Assembly: GCA_018343915.1 (NCBI GenBank)
Contig: JABRWF010000001.1
Span: 3,162,001-3,226,000 of the forward strand
Source of the DNA: Agroathelia rolfsii
Lineage: Eukaryota; Basidiomycota; Agaricomycetes; Amylocorticiales; Amylocorticiaceae
Length of the DNA: 64,000 nucleotides
Direction: 5' to 3'
Positions 37,001 to 50,521 of the stretch are shown here, one piece after another. Every line of letters begins with the position of its first letter. The first letter of the stretch is position 1. The translations under genes and the position numbers were made by a program. A model generated the notes under the pieces. It saw nothing but the letters and a program-made list of their open reading frames with translations. It ran no database searches and was not told where the DNA came from.

Positions 37001-40000
37001 TTAGCCAAAAGTTTGACTGGAGCGTGCACTACGCTTGATCTTGGACAGCCTCCATTCGTCCGGCTTCTCGTACTTGTTGTACAATGGCTCGATCTTCTCT
37101 TGTTTCTTACGCTTACTGATCTTGTTTTCATCGGCAACCTTGAAGAACTGTGGTGCGACTTCAACGAGCCACTTGGGTTCGACCGCGGTAACGTTGTGAC
37201 AATATTCGCGTGTCGTCAGCACCAGTTCGTGGTATACGAGCCATTCCGGGTTTTTGTTGAACAATGATGATGAAGGATGGATGTAAACCGGCGTGCCTTC
37301 CACGAGCGTTTTATAGCCCTCCTGAGGATCTTTCTTCGCCGCATGTCTGAAGAGACCAGAGCAGATCGCCCTGCGCACACGGTTATAGTCCCGACCTGCA
37401 GAGATGATATCATGTTGATAACGGTCCATGATACCAAGCAACTGTTTGCGAATATCCTGAGCCCTACGCATACTTCTTGCTTGGATGAAGTTCTCGTAGC
37501 ACCATGGGTTGGAGAAGTTGGCAGCCTTCCAGCCATTGTAGACCGTCAGAAGAGTGAGATGATCGCCCTCTGGCTGATGGAACTTGGCTTTCTTGGAATC
37601 CGCCTGGCCTTGTTTTTCCTTTGGCCGATAGAAGACGCTCTGTACGGAGACCATGGCTACAATTGACATCATCTCCTCCGAGCATCCAAGCTCCACAGAC
37701 GCAATCAACATCTTGGCCATGGGTGGATCCATAGGAAAGTCAGCCATCTTACGTCCCAGCCGTGTAAGCAAGCCCTCGCTGTCCAAAGCCGAGAGTGCAT
37801 ACAACGACTCGAGTGCCGTTAACATGGTCTGCGCAGGAGGAGGGTCCATGAAGTCAAAGTTGAGCAAGTCGTTGACGCCCATCGCTTTGAGCATAAGGAT
37901 GGTGTGCGCCAAGTTTGTGCGTTGGATATCGGGGATGGAGTTGGGCAACATCTCATTTCGGAATGCCGCCTCGGTGTAAAGGCGATAACATTTGCCAGGC
38001 CCAGTACGACCGGCACGCCCTGCGCGCTGACGCGCCTGGGCTTGCGAGATGGGCATCACGACGAGAGAGTCCATACCGAGCTTAGGATCATATGCTTGCT
38101 GCTTCGAGAATCCAGGATCAATGACGTAGTAGATACCAGGGATGGTCAAACTAGTTTCAGCGACGTTCGTGGCAATAACGACTTTGCGTGCACCGGGTGG
38201 TGTTGGCTCAAAAACTCGAGACTGGACCTCCGAAGGGAGTGCGGAGTAAATGGGTAGAATGATGAGCTCAGGTACTTTGGAACCCAAGGCTTTCATGCGC
38301 TCGAACAAGATTTCACATGCAGTGTCGATTTCCTCCTGACCAGTAAGGAACAGAAGGATATCACCAGGGGGTTCGGAGAGGTGGATTTGCATGACAGTGA
38401 TAAGCGAGGCATCCAAGTAGTCGGTCTCAGGCTCCTTGGTATAGAGAATTTCGACAGGATACGTTCGACCAGGGATGGTGAAGATGGGACAACCATAGAA
38501 GTATTTGGAGAACTTTTCAGCATCGAGTGTTGCTGAAGTGACGATCAGCTTGAGATCTGGTCGACGCTTGACGGCCTCTGATAAAGACACGTTAAGTATT
38601 TTATATAAAGATATGATAAGAACGATGAACATACTTTTCAAGAGACCGAACAATACATCGGTAGCGATCGTCCGTTCGTGTGCCTCGTCCAACATGATAA
38701 CAGAGTAGTTACTCACAAGCGGATCGACGAGACATTCTCGTTGAAGCATACCATCAGTCATGTACTTAATCCGTGTTTCGGGGCTGGTACAATCCTCGAA
38801 ACGAATAGTATAGCCAACTTCCTGTCCAAGTCGACAACCGACCTCCTCGGCAACACGCTTGGCAACAGACATGGCAGCAACACGACGAGGCTGGGTGCAC
38901 CCTATCCTGCCCTTTTCAGCATATCCGGCTTCTGCCAGGTACTGAACCATTTGTGTTGTCTTGCCCGAACCGGTGTCCCCGACGACAATGAGGATTTGAT
39001 GCTATCCCAACTGTGAGACAGGAGCATTGAAAATTAAGTGATAATGACTTACATCCCCAATGGCTTGTAGCAGAGGATCACGCAGTTTATAGATCGGAAG
39101 GCTCTTGCGTTGTTCCTGTATGCTCAAGTTCGTGATTTCACCGAACGTCGTGGCCTTGTTGAACGTCTCCTGTTTCCACTGAGGCACTTCACCAGCCTTC
39201 TGACCACGCAAACTTCCTCGAAGATCCTGAGCGAACGCCCTCTCGTCTGGTTTCGCCATAGGGTCCAACCAAGGCGCACTGAAGTCTCGAGCCTCGGAAT
39301 CTGCTTGCTCATTGACTTCTTGCTGCCGGAGTTCCCGACGTTCCTTCGCAAAGGATGCACCGGCCAAAGCAGCCCTGTTCAGCGATCCGTCAGGTGCTTT
39401 AACAATCTTTACCGGACTGAGATCCAAGCTTCGCTTCGTCTGTCCAGCCAAGAACGGCGGCTCATCCTCGCGAACCTCGATATCCATATCCTCCTCGACT
39501 TCGGCCTTGGCAACAGGGTTGCTGAAATCTTCGTCGAGGTCAGGATACTCTGAGGCATCAAGAGCACCGGAAGATATCAATTGCTTGATTTCCCAACGCT
39601 CCGGAGACGTTAGTCGTTTCGCAGAACGCGCCGGCACAGGATCATCCTTGGACCCAAGAGGCAAAGCATTGGCACCCGACGAAGCTTTGATAGCTCGGCT
39701 CCGCTCAGCTTCCAGCTCGGCCTCTGACTTGATGCGGAGGTGTGGCGTGAGGTCATTGCCCGTTCTTTGATCCACGTCTTTCATGGAAAGACCAATGCGA
39801 GAACCAGCGACGCTCATAACCTTCACCTTAACCTGCTGTCCGCGGGAGAGCAAATCAGCAGCAGAGTTTGCACGTGCGCCAACCTGGATATTTGAGACGT
39901 GAACCATTCCTACGCCATGAGTCAATGAAGTTCATGAAAGATGACAACAATAGAGTAACCAACCTTCAACTCTGCCTGCCACACCTTCCAGTGTCACGAA

Positions 40001-40717
40001 TGCGCCGAACTCCTTGAGACCCGACACCCGCCCATCGTATATCTTGAACAAGACTGGTCTATCATCCAATGCCGCCCGCCCACGCCCACCTCTACCATCC
40101 CTATCATACCCCCTTCCACGCGGTGGGCTTGGCGAGCGACCTCTAGCTATTCTTCCACGTGGCGGGCTCGGAGAGGCGCGTTTAGTGACTCTCCCAGGAG
40201 GTGGTGAACGGGAGCGTGAATCGTTTCTAGGCCTCTTGGCCGCCGAATGATCCGTCTCCGCAGAACGCTTTTTCGAGGCGCCCTCGAACTGCGACATCAA
40301 ATCATCCACCTCCTTCATGATATCGTCCTTCTTCATCGGCGACGGCTCCCACTCCTGGTCCGGCTTCGCCAAACCAGGGAACATCCTCCTCTGCTTGTCT
40401 TTTTCATCCACCATGTTGGAGCCATCACCATCAACGTCCTTGCCATTCTTCGTTGTCGTTATCTTCGACCTTTTCTTGTGCTTCGGGTGCATGCTCAAAA
40501 TCAGCCGGTCCATGTTCTCGATGACAGACTCGGGAAACTCAGCGCCAACGGCCTGGAGCTTCTGCTTAAACTCGGCGAGCGTTTTGGAGTCGTCATGGAG
40601 GGCTATCGTAAATTCTGCCAGAGACTTGTCGTGAATCCCAATGTGGTTGTTGATTTCCTGGGTGATTTTATTAACGAGAGAGAGGAATTCGAGGTTATAG
40701 AGATCTGTGTCAGCCAT
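37001..40717 (-). CDS. PRP22: DEAH-box RNA helicase Prp22 (DHX8 orthologue)
   Basis: Spliceosomal ATPase that releases mature mRNA after the second splicing step. It starts [20 protein letters not shown] at 40717. The N-terminus carries an SR/RG-rich stretch ([34 protein letters not shown]) and then an S1 RNA-binding domain ([49 protein letters not shown]). Motif I is [49 protein letters not shown] and [14 protein letters not shown]. The winged-helix/ratchet and OB domains follow ([39 protein letters not shown]), ending SARSSQTFG at 37001. Presence of S1 separates it from Prp2, Prp16 and Prp43. About 1160 residues with few introns. Confidence 0.96.
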
Positions 40718-41570
40718 GTAGAAGGAGAGCGGGAAAGAGAGGACTGCAAGCTGTGGCTGTGCACGGCTCTCTAAACATATTAGAGTCACGCCCGGTCCTA
40801 GACGTGCTCAGCTGCAGACTTGTTCGACTGCTTTCAAGGTCGAAAACAATTTCAGAGTCGCAACAACGGATAATGATCTCTATATTTCTGGTAAGTATAG
40901 TACTCATACAACTGCTCATCACAATCATAAGAGATTCAAATCGTATTTCAAAACTAAAATCCCTCCTGTCGTCAATTAAACCAAGAGAAAACAGTACTTT
41001 TTTTTTCTTAGAAGAAACGTTAAACAACGAAGTACAAAGGAGGCAGAACCAGAGCCATAGTGGGGAGGGCGAATACATATTTGACATGTCAAATGAACAA
41101 TGCATATTCAAAATCATTCACAAACAGAAAGGGAGGAAAGAAAGGGAAATAGAAAAAAAAAAGAAAAGAAAAGAAAAAACACAAAGTCCGTTTCTTCCCA
41201 ATAAAACCAGTTAATCAACAAGTAACGAGAGAGGGAAAGAGAACAGCAGCATATGTACATGTGTATATAATATATATTATATCGTTGACATTCGAAACTC
41301 GTTAGATTCAAGCCCATCAGAGCAGGTGCAAAGTGGCGAGGTAGGAAAAAGTAAATGAAAAACAAGGTAAAGGGGATCGTAACTGCATAGGTCGGCGCAG
41401 AGAATAAAAGGAACCTGGGCAGTGTGAAGGAAAAGAAGAAAAGTGATTCCAAGGCGAGAATCAAAAGGAAAAAGGCGATGCAACGTGTATGATGCACCAA
41501 AAAGAGAAAAGAAACAGCAAAAAGAACTCAGTTGAAGCACATGGATGGACTACCTGACCCTTCTCCCTAA
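40718..41570. other. A/T-rich spacer with polypurine tract
   Basis: 853 bases between the PRP22 start and the end of the Zn2Cys6 gene. They include a long A/G-only-biased tract at about 41123-41180. Reads in several frames are low-complexity Phe/Leu or Lys/Arg and do not look like genes. Confidence 0.45.
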
Positions 41571-44500
41571 CTATCGAATGAGCGGCGGCGGCGGGAAATA
41601 ATCGGTTGGGACTAGGAAAGCATCCATGCCATTCTGCGAAAGCTGGTTCCCACCCAAGTTCTGATCAGATATCCACACCGGCATTTGCTCCGGAGCCGTC
41701 GACTCTAAACCCTGCCAGATACTATTGATGTTGATCGCATCGGCAGCATAATGTGGCACGGGCGCTTGCTGTTGATGTTGGTGCTGCTGGTGCTGCTGTT
41801 GATGTTGGTGTTGCTGCATCTGCTGTCCATGAGACTGCATGTGTCCTCCTGGAGTACCAGAATACTGATCGTAAATAGGCGAGAAAGGCTCCTGACGTCC
41901 GCCACCAAGAGGATTGCCGCTGGCGTCGACAGCCATGTGCATCGAATGAGAACCATGCCGAGTAGCGCTGGGAGATTGCGACTCGTTGCGGCGTTTACGA
42001 GTGTTCTTGACCATCAACCTCAACGTAAGCGCATAGCGTTTGGCGGGAACTGGGAAGAGAGCCACCGTTAGCTACTACGGGATAACGGAGATATCATCCA
42101 TAACCTCACCTTCTGACATGACATCCGCCAACCGTTCCACTTCGTTGATGATCTCCGACATATTGCAAGCATCAGGGCTATCAAACCGTAAGCACAACGA
42201 ACGCAGCACCAGCCCAACGGTATACAACAAACTTACAACAAACGTCCGAGCCTCAACAAGAACGAGGCCGCAAACGTGGCCGTTACATGCGTATATTGAA
42301 CCGCTGAAAACGCAGCGTTTAAATAAACCGGCAAAGAAGAAAAAAAAAAATTTTGGTGAATGTACATACCATATTTCAAGCCTTCACGATAAGCTGGGGA
42401 ATTGGCAGTAATATGCAATCCCATGCGAGCGACCTGGATCGAACGAACGGCAAGCTCGCGCTGCGCTTGAGGCATCCTCTGCACATCTTCGGGACCCTCA
42501 ATACCTCGCAAGGCAGTAGCATTGTGATACAGTTCCGCATGCAGATGCTGGATTTGCAAGCTCTGCCGGTAGAATGCTATAGCAATCATAATGAGTATAC
42601 ACAAAATAAATAAATAAATAAAAACCATTCCAACGCCTACCTGCATTCTCATACTTGCGCGCAAATGCCTCATCCCAAGTCGTGAACCAGGCCTCAAACT
42701 CGTTCTTGGCATCCCGCAACACCTGGAATGTCTTCTCGTCTACGGGACGGTCGATAGGCGAGAGCTCGTTATTGATGCGTTCGCGGACCGCCATGAGCTC
42801 AACAGTGGAGACCAATCGCGTATCGTCCTCAGCAGCAAGCGGATGCTGCAACAACAGCCGACACTGCCAGATGCTCTCGTCGTCCTTCAAAACGGCAGGT
42901 CGACCAGTGCCGTAGGATAACCTGCGCAGCAGCAAAAGCAGAAGAAACAAAAAAAGCGACACGTGTAAGCCAATGGATCGAAGCACACCATCACTATTAC
43001 CACCACTACACCCCAAAAATAAAAGGTACGAACTGGTGCTCGAAAAGGTAAAGACACAGCCATGTCCGTGATTTGGCCAAGAGTTCCCAATCCTCTTTAG
43101 ATTTCGATGCCTTGCCAGATTGCATACGCTTGAGCAATTTTGGCCAGGCCTTGTGCAGGCCGAGCTCCAATCCCATGCGTACGGCATGTCCACCGCTCAG
43201 CCAGTTGTGTTCTGACCATCCAGCGACAAGGACTGGAAGAAAGAAATGTGAGCTATTTAATTGCAGAAGCAAAGAATATGTATGCCTTACTCATCGCTTG
43301 AACTGCTTCGAAGCGAGTCACAGGCGCGAACAGGGTGGCGCATGATATTGCCTGTGTTTCCTCGAGAAGTTTCTTGAAAGTCTCGGCCGCTTTAGATAAG
43401 CCGTATTAGCACCAAAAAAAAAAACACGGACAAGATACCATTAATCACATACCACCTCCATCCCGCACTAGGGCAGCGACCATGCATATACTGTTCACAG
43501 CAAACGGCGAGCGTTCATGCAGGGCTTCAAAGGTATCCGTGGTCACATCAAACACGGGCAAAAACGTTGAACAGCCATGATAGAATCTAAGAAAGCCCGT
43601 GTCAGTAAAAAAAAAATGAATACCGCTCGCTATATTAAAGTACGCAGAGTTTTATACATTTTAAACAGTTGAATCGCCTCATCTTGAGAAATGATACCCT
43701 TGGAGACAACTCGAGGGAGCGTTAGCAAGTCACGGGCCACAAAAGGGAAGATCAGACACACCATCTGGGAAGGTAACCCCGCGATTCTTATGCCGGATCT
43801 TTCTGCGCTTCGATGGCCTGGAACGGTCATGGTCAGGGGTTCTTGCCCTACTTTGGGGTTCGCTTGCGATGCCGCCTGATTCCTGTCGACGGAGAAACCA
43901 GAAGGATTGAATAAGTAATCCCAGTTAAAAAGGTGAAAAATATTAAGGGGTTCCAAACTTGCCTTTTGAGCACGTTCAGAGGCCACATCAGCCAAGCTCT
44001 TGAGAACCTCCCAGGGCGCAGTGAGACCGGAAGCAGGAAGTTCGCCCTGGTCCTCGTCTTCCATATCCGAAGACGTGCTGGCAGAACTGGACGCCGGCCT
44101 CTTGCCGCGGTGTCCCTCATGAGGACGATAGCGTTTATTGTCATGAGATGTGCCGGCAGTAGGGGCTTGAATACTAGAAAAGGGAGGGAGCACTTGCCCT
44201 GCCTGGTTGTATTGTCCCTGCTGGTTGAAATGTGTTTGCGGACCAGCGCCTGTATGTGACACGTAACCCTGAGCAGGATCGTAGTGTTCATATGATGGTG
44301 GGATCTGAGGCGGGTGATACCCTTGAGCGATAGGGCTCTGATAGGAAGAGACGGAGCCGCGGTGACGCTGGTGGTCAGCGCCCTGGTGTGAATGGCCTTG
44401 GGAAGGGAACGTCGAGGGCCCAACGGAGCTATGAGCATGGTGATTGAACGAGGTGATCGTCGCAGGCGAGGACACGGTCGGCGACTGGACGGGTCGTCCA

Positions 44501-45125
44501 GAAGGCGACGGATGATGATGAAAACCGGTGGGCGTTGCGATATCCACGGTGCCGCCTCCCCTCAGATGCCTAAGGATTTCGGTGAGCGAGTTCTGGATGT
44601 TGGTCTGTGAGACACGAATGTCAGCAACATGAGCTTCGAGACTGCGTATGCGCCTGGCGAGAGTACAACGATTGGTCAGAACATGCTTGGTAATTACAGC
44701 CAGAGAGGCAAAGAGCTCACTCGAGGCCTGCTTCACCAGTGAGTGTTGCCTCTCTGGAAGGCTTTTCAAAGAGACATTCGAGGCCAGCATGGCGACATCG
44801 TTTGCATGGAGGGTCCTCTGCCCCGTCACATTTCATCTTTTGTCTGCGACATGCGTTCTGAAGGAGAAGAAATTAGCATGAGATATGAGATGCATGGATG
44901 CTATGTATTACTTACACAAGCACCTGTGATCAACGAAGCTGTGTTAGGCCAGCATCGCAGAAATGATCAACAAAACATGAACATACGGGGCACACGGTTG
45001 AGCGCCTTGACGACCTTGACCTCTGACTTGACGGAGCCCTCTGCAGAGGGCATCGCGGCGGAGGCCGGGTCCTCGAGCTTCTGAGTGGGCGGGACGTGGG
45101 CGCCCTTTGGGTTTGCGTTGTTCAT
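41571..45125 (-). CDS. Zn2Cys6 fungal-specific transcription factor
   Basis: Binuclear zinc-cluster regulator. After VKALNRVPR two introns join GAC and NACRRQKMKCDGAEDPPC to KRCRHAGLEC, giving C-x2-C-x6-C-x7-C-x2-C-x6-C. A coiled-coil-like RIRSLEAHVADIRVSQTNIQ follows, then a long Ser/Pro/His linker. The middle homology region carries SKGIISQDEAIQLFKMFYHG, GWSEHNWLSGGHAVRMGLEL and SRTWLCLYLFEHQLSYGTGR. A His/Gln repeat (HQHQQQHQQHQHQQQ) is near the C-terminus, and the stop is at 41571. The cluster resembles fungal proteins named PrtT-like, but the target is not readable. Start set at the ATG at 45125 (MNNANPKGAHVPP). The in-frame upstream RRTAERV and an ATG near 45417 hint at an extra 5' exon. 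Confidence 0.87.
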
Positions 45126-45718
45126 GACGCGCTCGGCGGTACGACGCTGGCGGGGGTCGCGGTAGCCGTGAGAGGGAGGCAGGACAAGAGAGAGATCCGG
45201 CCAGAGAGCGGGCCACGGCGCAAACAAGTGTAAATTCCCAGTAGCGTGTTCACATCATCCTCAGGGGGAGGGGGCTCGCCATCCCACTGCCAGTGGGCAC
45301 TGTGTGTACTGGCCCAATTCTTTGCCAGTTGACGTCCTCCAGCACCCAAATGGCGATAGCAGCAGTCTGCAGCGACTGGCAGTGAGCAAGTGCCCCGCCG
45401 CCCGCCGCCATCGGGCCTCAGTCCACTCGCATTCGTCCCGATGGCCCGGTTGGGCTGGGCTGCTATCGCTCGCTTACTTTACTTTCAGTTCTTTTGCCTT
45501 GTGCGCATACAGCCTACTTTCTTAGGTAGTGATCTGCATGATGCAGAGGGAGACTTCATCTGTCACTAAAATACCCCATGCCCCGCCTGGATCACAACGG
45601 ACGTAATGAAAGCATATATGAACTGTAGTCTAGCTGCACTTGTACTTACTCCACACAAATATTAGTTAGTAGCACAAGTACACACACACACATGTAGTAA
45701 TATCCATAAACATATCCA
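45126..45718. other. Spacer upstream of the Zn2Cys6 gene
   Basis: 593 bases between the Zn2Cys6 start and the SEC3 stop. The part up to about 45417 may contain a 5' exon of the regulator. A short CA repeat (about 45682) lies near the SEC3 end. Nothing else is supported. Confidence 0.4.
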
Positions 45719-48700
45719 TCATGACCCCACACTGTGTCTGCGGAACGCACTCTCGACATCTGCCGCCGTAAACTCGAGCACAACACCCGTATCGGCATAA
45801 CACTGCCCGATCCGCTTCGCACATACCTCCCGGAGACGCAGCACCTCGTCCTCGCACGCCTTCCAGACACCAACCATGACTGTGCCAGGCGTGATCACAC
45901 CGCTCTCTTCCGTCGTCGCCTTCTCCGACGCCTCCGTAAAGTGCTTCTCCACGCGTTTAAATAGAGAGTCGATGTGCTTGCGGATATCCTTTGCATTGTA
46001 CTCCTTTGTCACCTTCTTCAGGGCCGACTTGTTATAGTTGCTGTTGCTCGATACTTCCGTAGGCGCCGTCGTCTTCAGTAAGCGCTCCACACCTTCGAAA
46101 TAGTCCTAATCAGAAAGAAAGATCCACGTCAATGTTTTCTTGTTTGGAATACAAGGGCCTAGAAACCGATCAACGCACAATTAGCTTGGCAAACGGACGC
46201 CGCAAGACAAGCTTGACGTAAATGGCCAAACTCTCATCATAGATTGCTTCCGCCTGCCTCGCGAACGCAGCAACAGAGCCGACTTCCAGCTGCCCCATCT
46301 CAGCAACAAAGTAATGCGCATTTTCTATCAACCCACCCATCCGCGCGTCAGTTTTGACCTATGAAATCAAAAAAGCAATACACACCTATCAAAATAACAT
46401 GATAGTTCAGCTGTCCTTTATCCTCGCCCTCATCATCCATCTTGGCCATCTGCTTTAGAGAATCAAACATCGTCTTGACAATCTTCTCATACGCCAAGTC
46501 GACATTGCCGCGGATCTCCAGACCGTCAGCACCAACGAGCTGACTCTCGACGCGGCCCACATAGATAGGGAAGTACTTGATGAAATGCACGACGCCATTA
46601 CGTTTCTTGTTGGTCACCTTGGTTTCTTCGATACCCTTGATTTGTTGGGCCTGTAACAAAAAAAAAAAAAAAAAAAAAGATCAATAATCCATACCATGGC
46701 ATGAGGACGATACAACTTACAACATGCCGCTCGAACAAGCTCTTCAGCCGCGTATGCTGTTTATCCAACAGATGCAACAAATATGAATTCCCACGTTCAT
46801 CTGCATCGCCCAAGAACCGCTCCAGCACCGCAAGGACACCTATAATTTGCCTATCGCAGTATAAGAAAGTTAGTCTAGATTGACAATACACAAAAGCGTA
46901 CAAATTATCCTTTGCAATAGAAGCATCCAACCACGCCTTGAGCTCATTAGGGAGGAACCCAAATATCAAATCCATCGCCTGCCTCACGAGCTTCAGCGTC
47001 GACCCACTGAGTCCCGAGAGCCGCCCCGCCTGGCGCTGGAAATAATTGTCTAGGCCAGCATACTCTGCAAACGTATACGCCGCGTCGCTGATGTGCAAAA
47101 AGCGCGCTACGAAGTCGTCCTCGCGGTAGATCTGTGGTGCGATTTGTTCGAGTACTTGGCTAAAAGCCTTTTGTTGTATTGTGTGTTAGAAGAGAATGGC
47201 ATAGATGATATTTATTTCTTACATCGGATACTTTCAGTTCACCCTCTGCTTCCTTGTTCTTGTTCTTATTGCGTGCCTCCATGGGCGATCGTACGATCGT
47301 GCCCGCTCTGCGTATACCAGATGTGGCCGATTTGGTAGTGGAATTCAGCACAGGACTAAAGGCTATCAAAATCGTCAGCATACGACAAAAAGTTACCCAA
47401 AGTCAACCAACCCACATAGCTCCTGGTCATCCTCGGAGACCTTTTTCACCATCGACACAAAGATAGTCAACAGCGTTTTGATCTGCTTCGCGTAGAGGTC
47501 ACTAGCCGCGGAGAAGTACGCCTACAAACAAGACGCATTCAAAATTAAACCCCCAAAGTAGCCCGTGCAGCAAGAAAGGCGACAACAGACCGCACATGTC
47601 TTCCCATACACAGATTCATCCATTTCCTTGAGGAAGAGCATTAGTCCCGCGTACCGGCTCAGATAAATTTCTACGTCCTGGTGGTTGACGAGCACCGGCC
47701 GACCTTTACTGCCCGTTCGTTGCACGCCGTCGTTGTCTCCCAAAAGCATACTCGACTGTTGCGCATGCATGCAAAACATCAGCTACCATTGTCATCATAC
47801 AGCTAGGGGAAACGAAACGGCAAAAGCGCACCCTAGTCGGGAATGCGATTGACAAGAAATCATGCACACGCTTGCAAAACTGTGCATTGTGCGTTCGGTA
47901 CTCCTCTAGACGTTCCATCGTCGCAGCCATGTCGGTCTCGCGGCCCGCAAGGAGCGCTTTGTACAATTCGACGGCGGCCGACTCGACGCGTGCAATCCCG
48001 GCGGACTCACGTAAGGGCTCCTGGGCAAGGATGAGGAGTGCCTCGGAGCTGACATGGACGGTTTGCTTGTGAAGATGCTAGCATAAGCCTAATGTATTTC
48101 TCTAAGTTATAATATGCTTACTACTAGATTCTCCAACTCATTGAGCAGTGCGCGCTGGTTTTGAATTTGAACTTGGAGACCCCGGTTTTGCGATTGAATA
48201 AAGTCAATGTCATCATTGACCGCCTGAGTCACTATGTTAGTAAAAGTGCACGATAATAAAACGAATCCCTAAAACAAACATTCAAGTGAATTTTATACGA
48301 TGACACGAGCGTTTCGACGCTATCCAATTCTGTTAAAGCCTGGTCCATGAACTTGATCACCGTATCCACGCGATCGTCAGACTCGAGAAAAGAGTAGATG
48401 TTGGCCTGTAAATCCCTTGTTCAGTGGTGCTAACCAATCACGACTTATTGCAAGTATACCTTTTCCAAAGCCATTAGCTCATCAAGCAGCCGAGCTGCGA
48501 TCACATCCACATTCCCCCGTACTTTTGTCTGCCCGATAATATCATCCGTCGCCCACTCATACCCCTCGAGCATCTCCTCGACACTCGTCATCGTAGCCTG
48601 GGCGTCACCTTCATCACCGTCGAGATCCTCATGCACGTCGTCCGTGCTAGCTATCAAGCGGTCAAGAAGTGCTTGATTGGGCGGGTCATAATACGAGATT

Positions 48701-49929
48701 CGAGTGTTGATCTCCTTGCGCGCATAAGACCCATCCGTGGCCGCGCGAGACATCACCATCGGTTCGCGCGACGACTGAGGCGAAACTCCCTGATCTGGTC
48801 GCTTTGGCGTTGGGGTCAGGGTAGCACTAGATGGTTCGTTCGACGATAGGGATGGGACGTCGAACTGCGGGTACGTCGCCGATGCTACGCTCTGCGTCTG
48901 ATCCCGGTAAGAGCTGTCTGCGCTTATATACGACGGCCGCGCGGAAGAGCTCTGGCTTAGGGTTGAAGCAGCGTTAGACGGTCTCCGCGTCGGTCGTTGT
49001 CTGGGTGTGAGTGATGGCGGGGGCACTTGTGTAAAGCCATTGTTGTCGTCTCTTTGGGCGTACCCTCGCGCTGGTGTGCTGGCAGGTGGAGGCGAGGTCG
49101 GACGGCTGCTCATACCAGAAGGCCGTGACTGCGAGCGTGGTGGCAGTCTTTCTGATTCGGTGTCGTACCCATTCTGTATGGGTGTTTGTACACGCGATAC
49201 AGCGGTGGGGGCGGGGCGACGAGGTGTGCTGACGACAGGGGGGCCATTTGATGCATTGGAGTTTTGTGGTGGTGTCTGGCTTCGGGCAGTGCTGTCAGGG
49301 AGAGCTTGGTTGTATTAGCTGTTGCCAAACAATCACTGGGATAGGAGGAAACACAATGCGTACCATCGCCGGGATCTGATATTCCTTCCAATCGCAGTGG
49401 CACGGTTCCTCCGGTTGCAGAACGAAACAAGCGGATGAGGGATGTGATAAAGTGATCCTGATCACGTGGGTTCTCCGTCTGCCACTGATAGGTCCTAGAC
49501 AGAGTGATGCTGAACGTATTGGGCTGAAAGAAGAAGCTAAAAGGTTCAGACGGGACGATGCCGGGGGAACATCGGTGGGAGACGTACGCACATTATCTGC
49601 ACGGAGGCCTTTTAGGTCGAGCAGGCGCCACGTCTTGCCGATCGAGAAAGTGCCATTGGTGTTTAGTTTGGACTTGTGGATGAAGCCAGCGCCATTGGCA
49701 GCCTCTGAGAGATGAGAGCAACCAGTTGATGATCTGACCTGTCTTGCGAGGACCCTAGCACGAGAGACGTACGAGATGCTAGTATGTACCGTGGCTTGCT
49801 GGTGCCATCCTCGGCAGCCTCCCATATCTTTATGTGGGCGACATACGTCTCCTCAAATTCGCCAGCAGAGTTGCGCCTGAAGAAGACGGACTGGATGATG
49901 CGCTGAGCCACGGAGTCATATTCAGCCAT
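45719..49929 (-). CDS. SEC3: Exocyst complex component Sec3
   Basis: Landmark exocyst subunit that tethers secretory vesicles at the plasma membrane. It starts MAEYDSVAQRIIQSVFFRRN at 49929. The N-terminal Sec3 PH-like domain, which binds PI(4,5)P2 and Rho GTPases, holds GEFEETYVAHIKIWEAAEDG, GFIHKSKLNTNGTFSIGKTW and RLLDLKGLRADN, followed after splicing by ITLSRTYQWQTENPRDQDHF. A long Ser/Pro-rich linker (STPARGYAQRDDNNGFTQVP) follows. Then come the coiled coil and helical rods: MSVEEMLEGYEWATDDIIGQ-like segment, VYLSRYAGLMLFLKEMDE-like segment, HISDAAYTFAEYAGLDNYFQ. The end is KEYNAKDIRKHIDSLFKRVE to FRRHSVGS at 45719. Length about 1100-1200 residues over many exons; one intron has a 21-nt polypyrimidine tract. 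Identity rests mainly on the PH domain. Confidence 0.87.
46658..46678. repeat. 21-nt A homopolymer in a SEC3 intron
   Basis: On the coding (minus) strand this is T21 immediately before GTTACAG, i.e. an extreme polypyrimidine tract at a 3' splice site. Confidence 0.8.
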
Positions 49930-50521
49930 AGAGATGAATATTTCCTGGCAACGGGTCCAGAGATTGCAGAGTGAAGTATGACAGTATGTGTTACCGATAC
50001 CTACTACAAGTATGCCGAAGTATGGTTAGACGGGAGATGTGGGATTACGTCAGCAGACAAGAACAAGAACAAGGCGCGGTCATCTGAGATCTTCCTCCGC
50101 CAATTGTTGTTTTTGATTCATCTCATCGCTCAACAGCACGCATACAGCGGGAAATAATAATCATGGATTAAATAGCCACCTCATCCCCGTAAATGCCTAC
50201 ATCAGTCGTAATTGTATACGTCTCTGTATAGGCACCGTCCTTGTTGTCTGCCGTTGACGCCGCTTATCACAGCCAATTGTCTTCTCCTTGTCCGCCGTCG
50301 TCGTTCTTGGTCCCATATAACCACCAGCACATACCCCATACCTTCCTTTCGCCTTTGCCTCATCTCTCCCTCCTCCCATCGCGCAGTGCGCTAGTCGCTT
50401 ACTGCCTCACGATCCCTACACTCAGCCTCTGGAAGGCCCCATTCTCGTCTTCACCCATCACATACTCTCTCTTTTCTCCTTACCCTCCCCCCCCCCCCCT
50501 AATTATCAAAAAATAATTATC
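49930..50521. promoter_or_regulatory. Divergent promoter region, SEC3 / homeodomain gene
   Basis: 592 bases between start codons, C/T rich on the homeobox side with a run of 13 C at 50487-50499. Two copies of TAATTATC (50500-50507 and 50514-50521) abut the ATG. No further gene seen. Confidence 0.45.

Noticed and set aside
39110..40774. Long plus-strand frames of up to 175 codons opposite PRP22
   Set aside because: They are antisense shadows of the well-defined PRP22 coding sequence.
41114..41540. Phe/Leu-rich minus-strand frames of 87-128 codons
   Set aside because: They arise from the polypurine/polypyrimidine tract and have no domain or conserved pattern; likely UTR.
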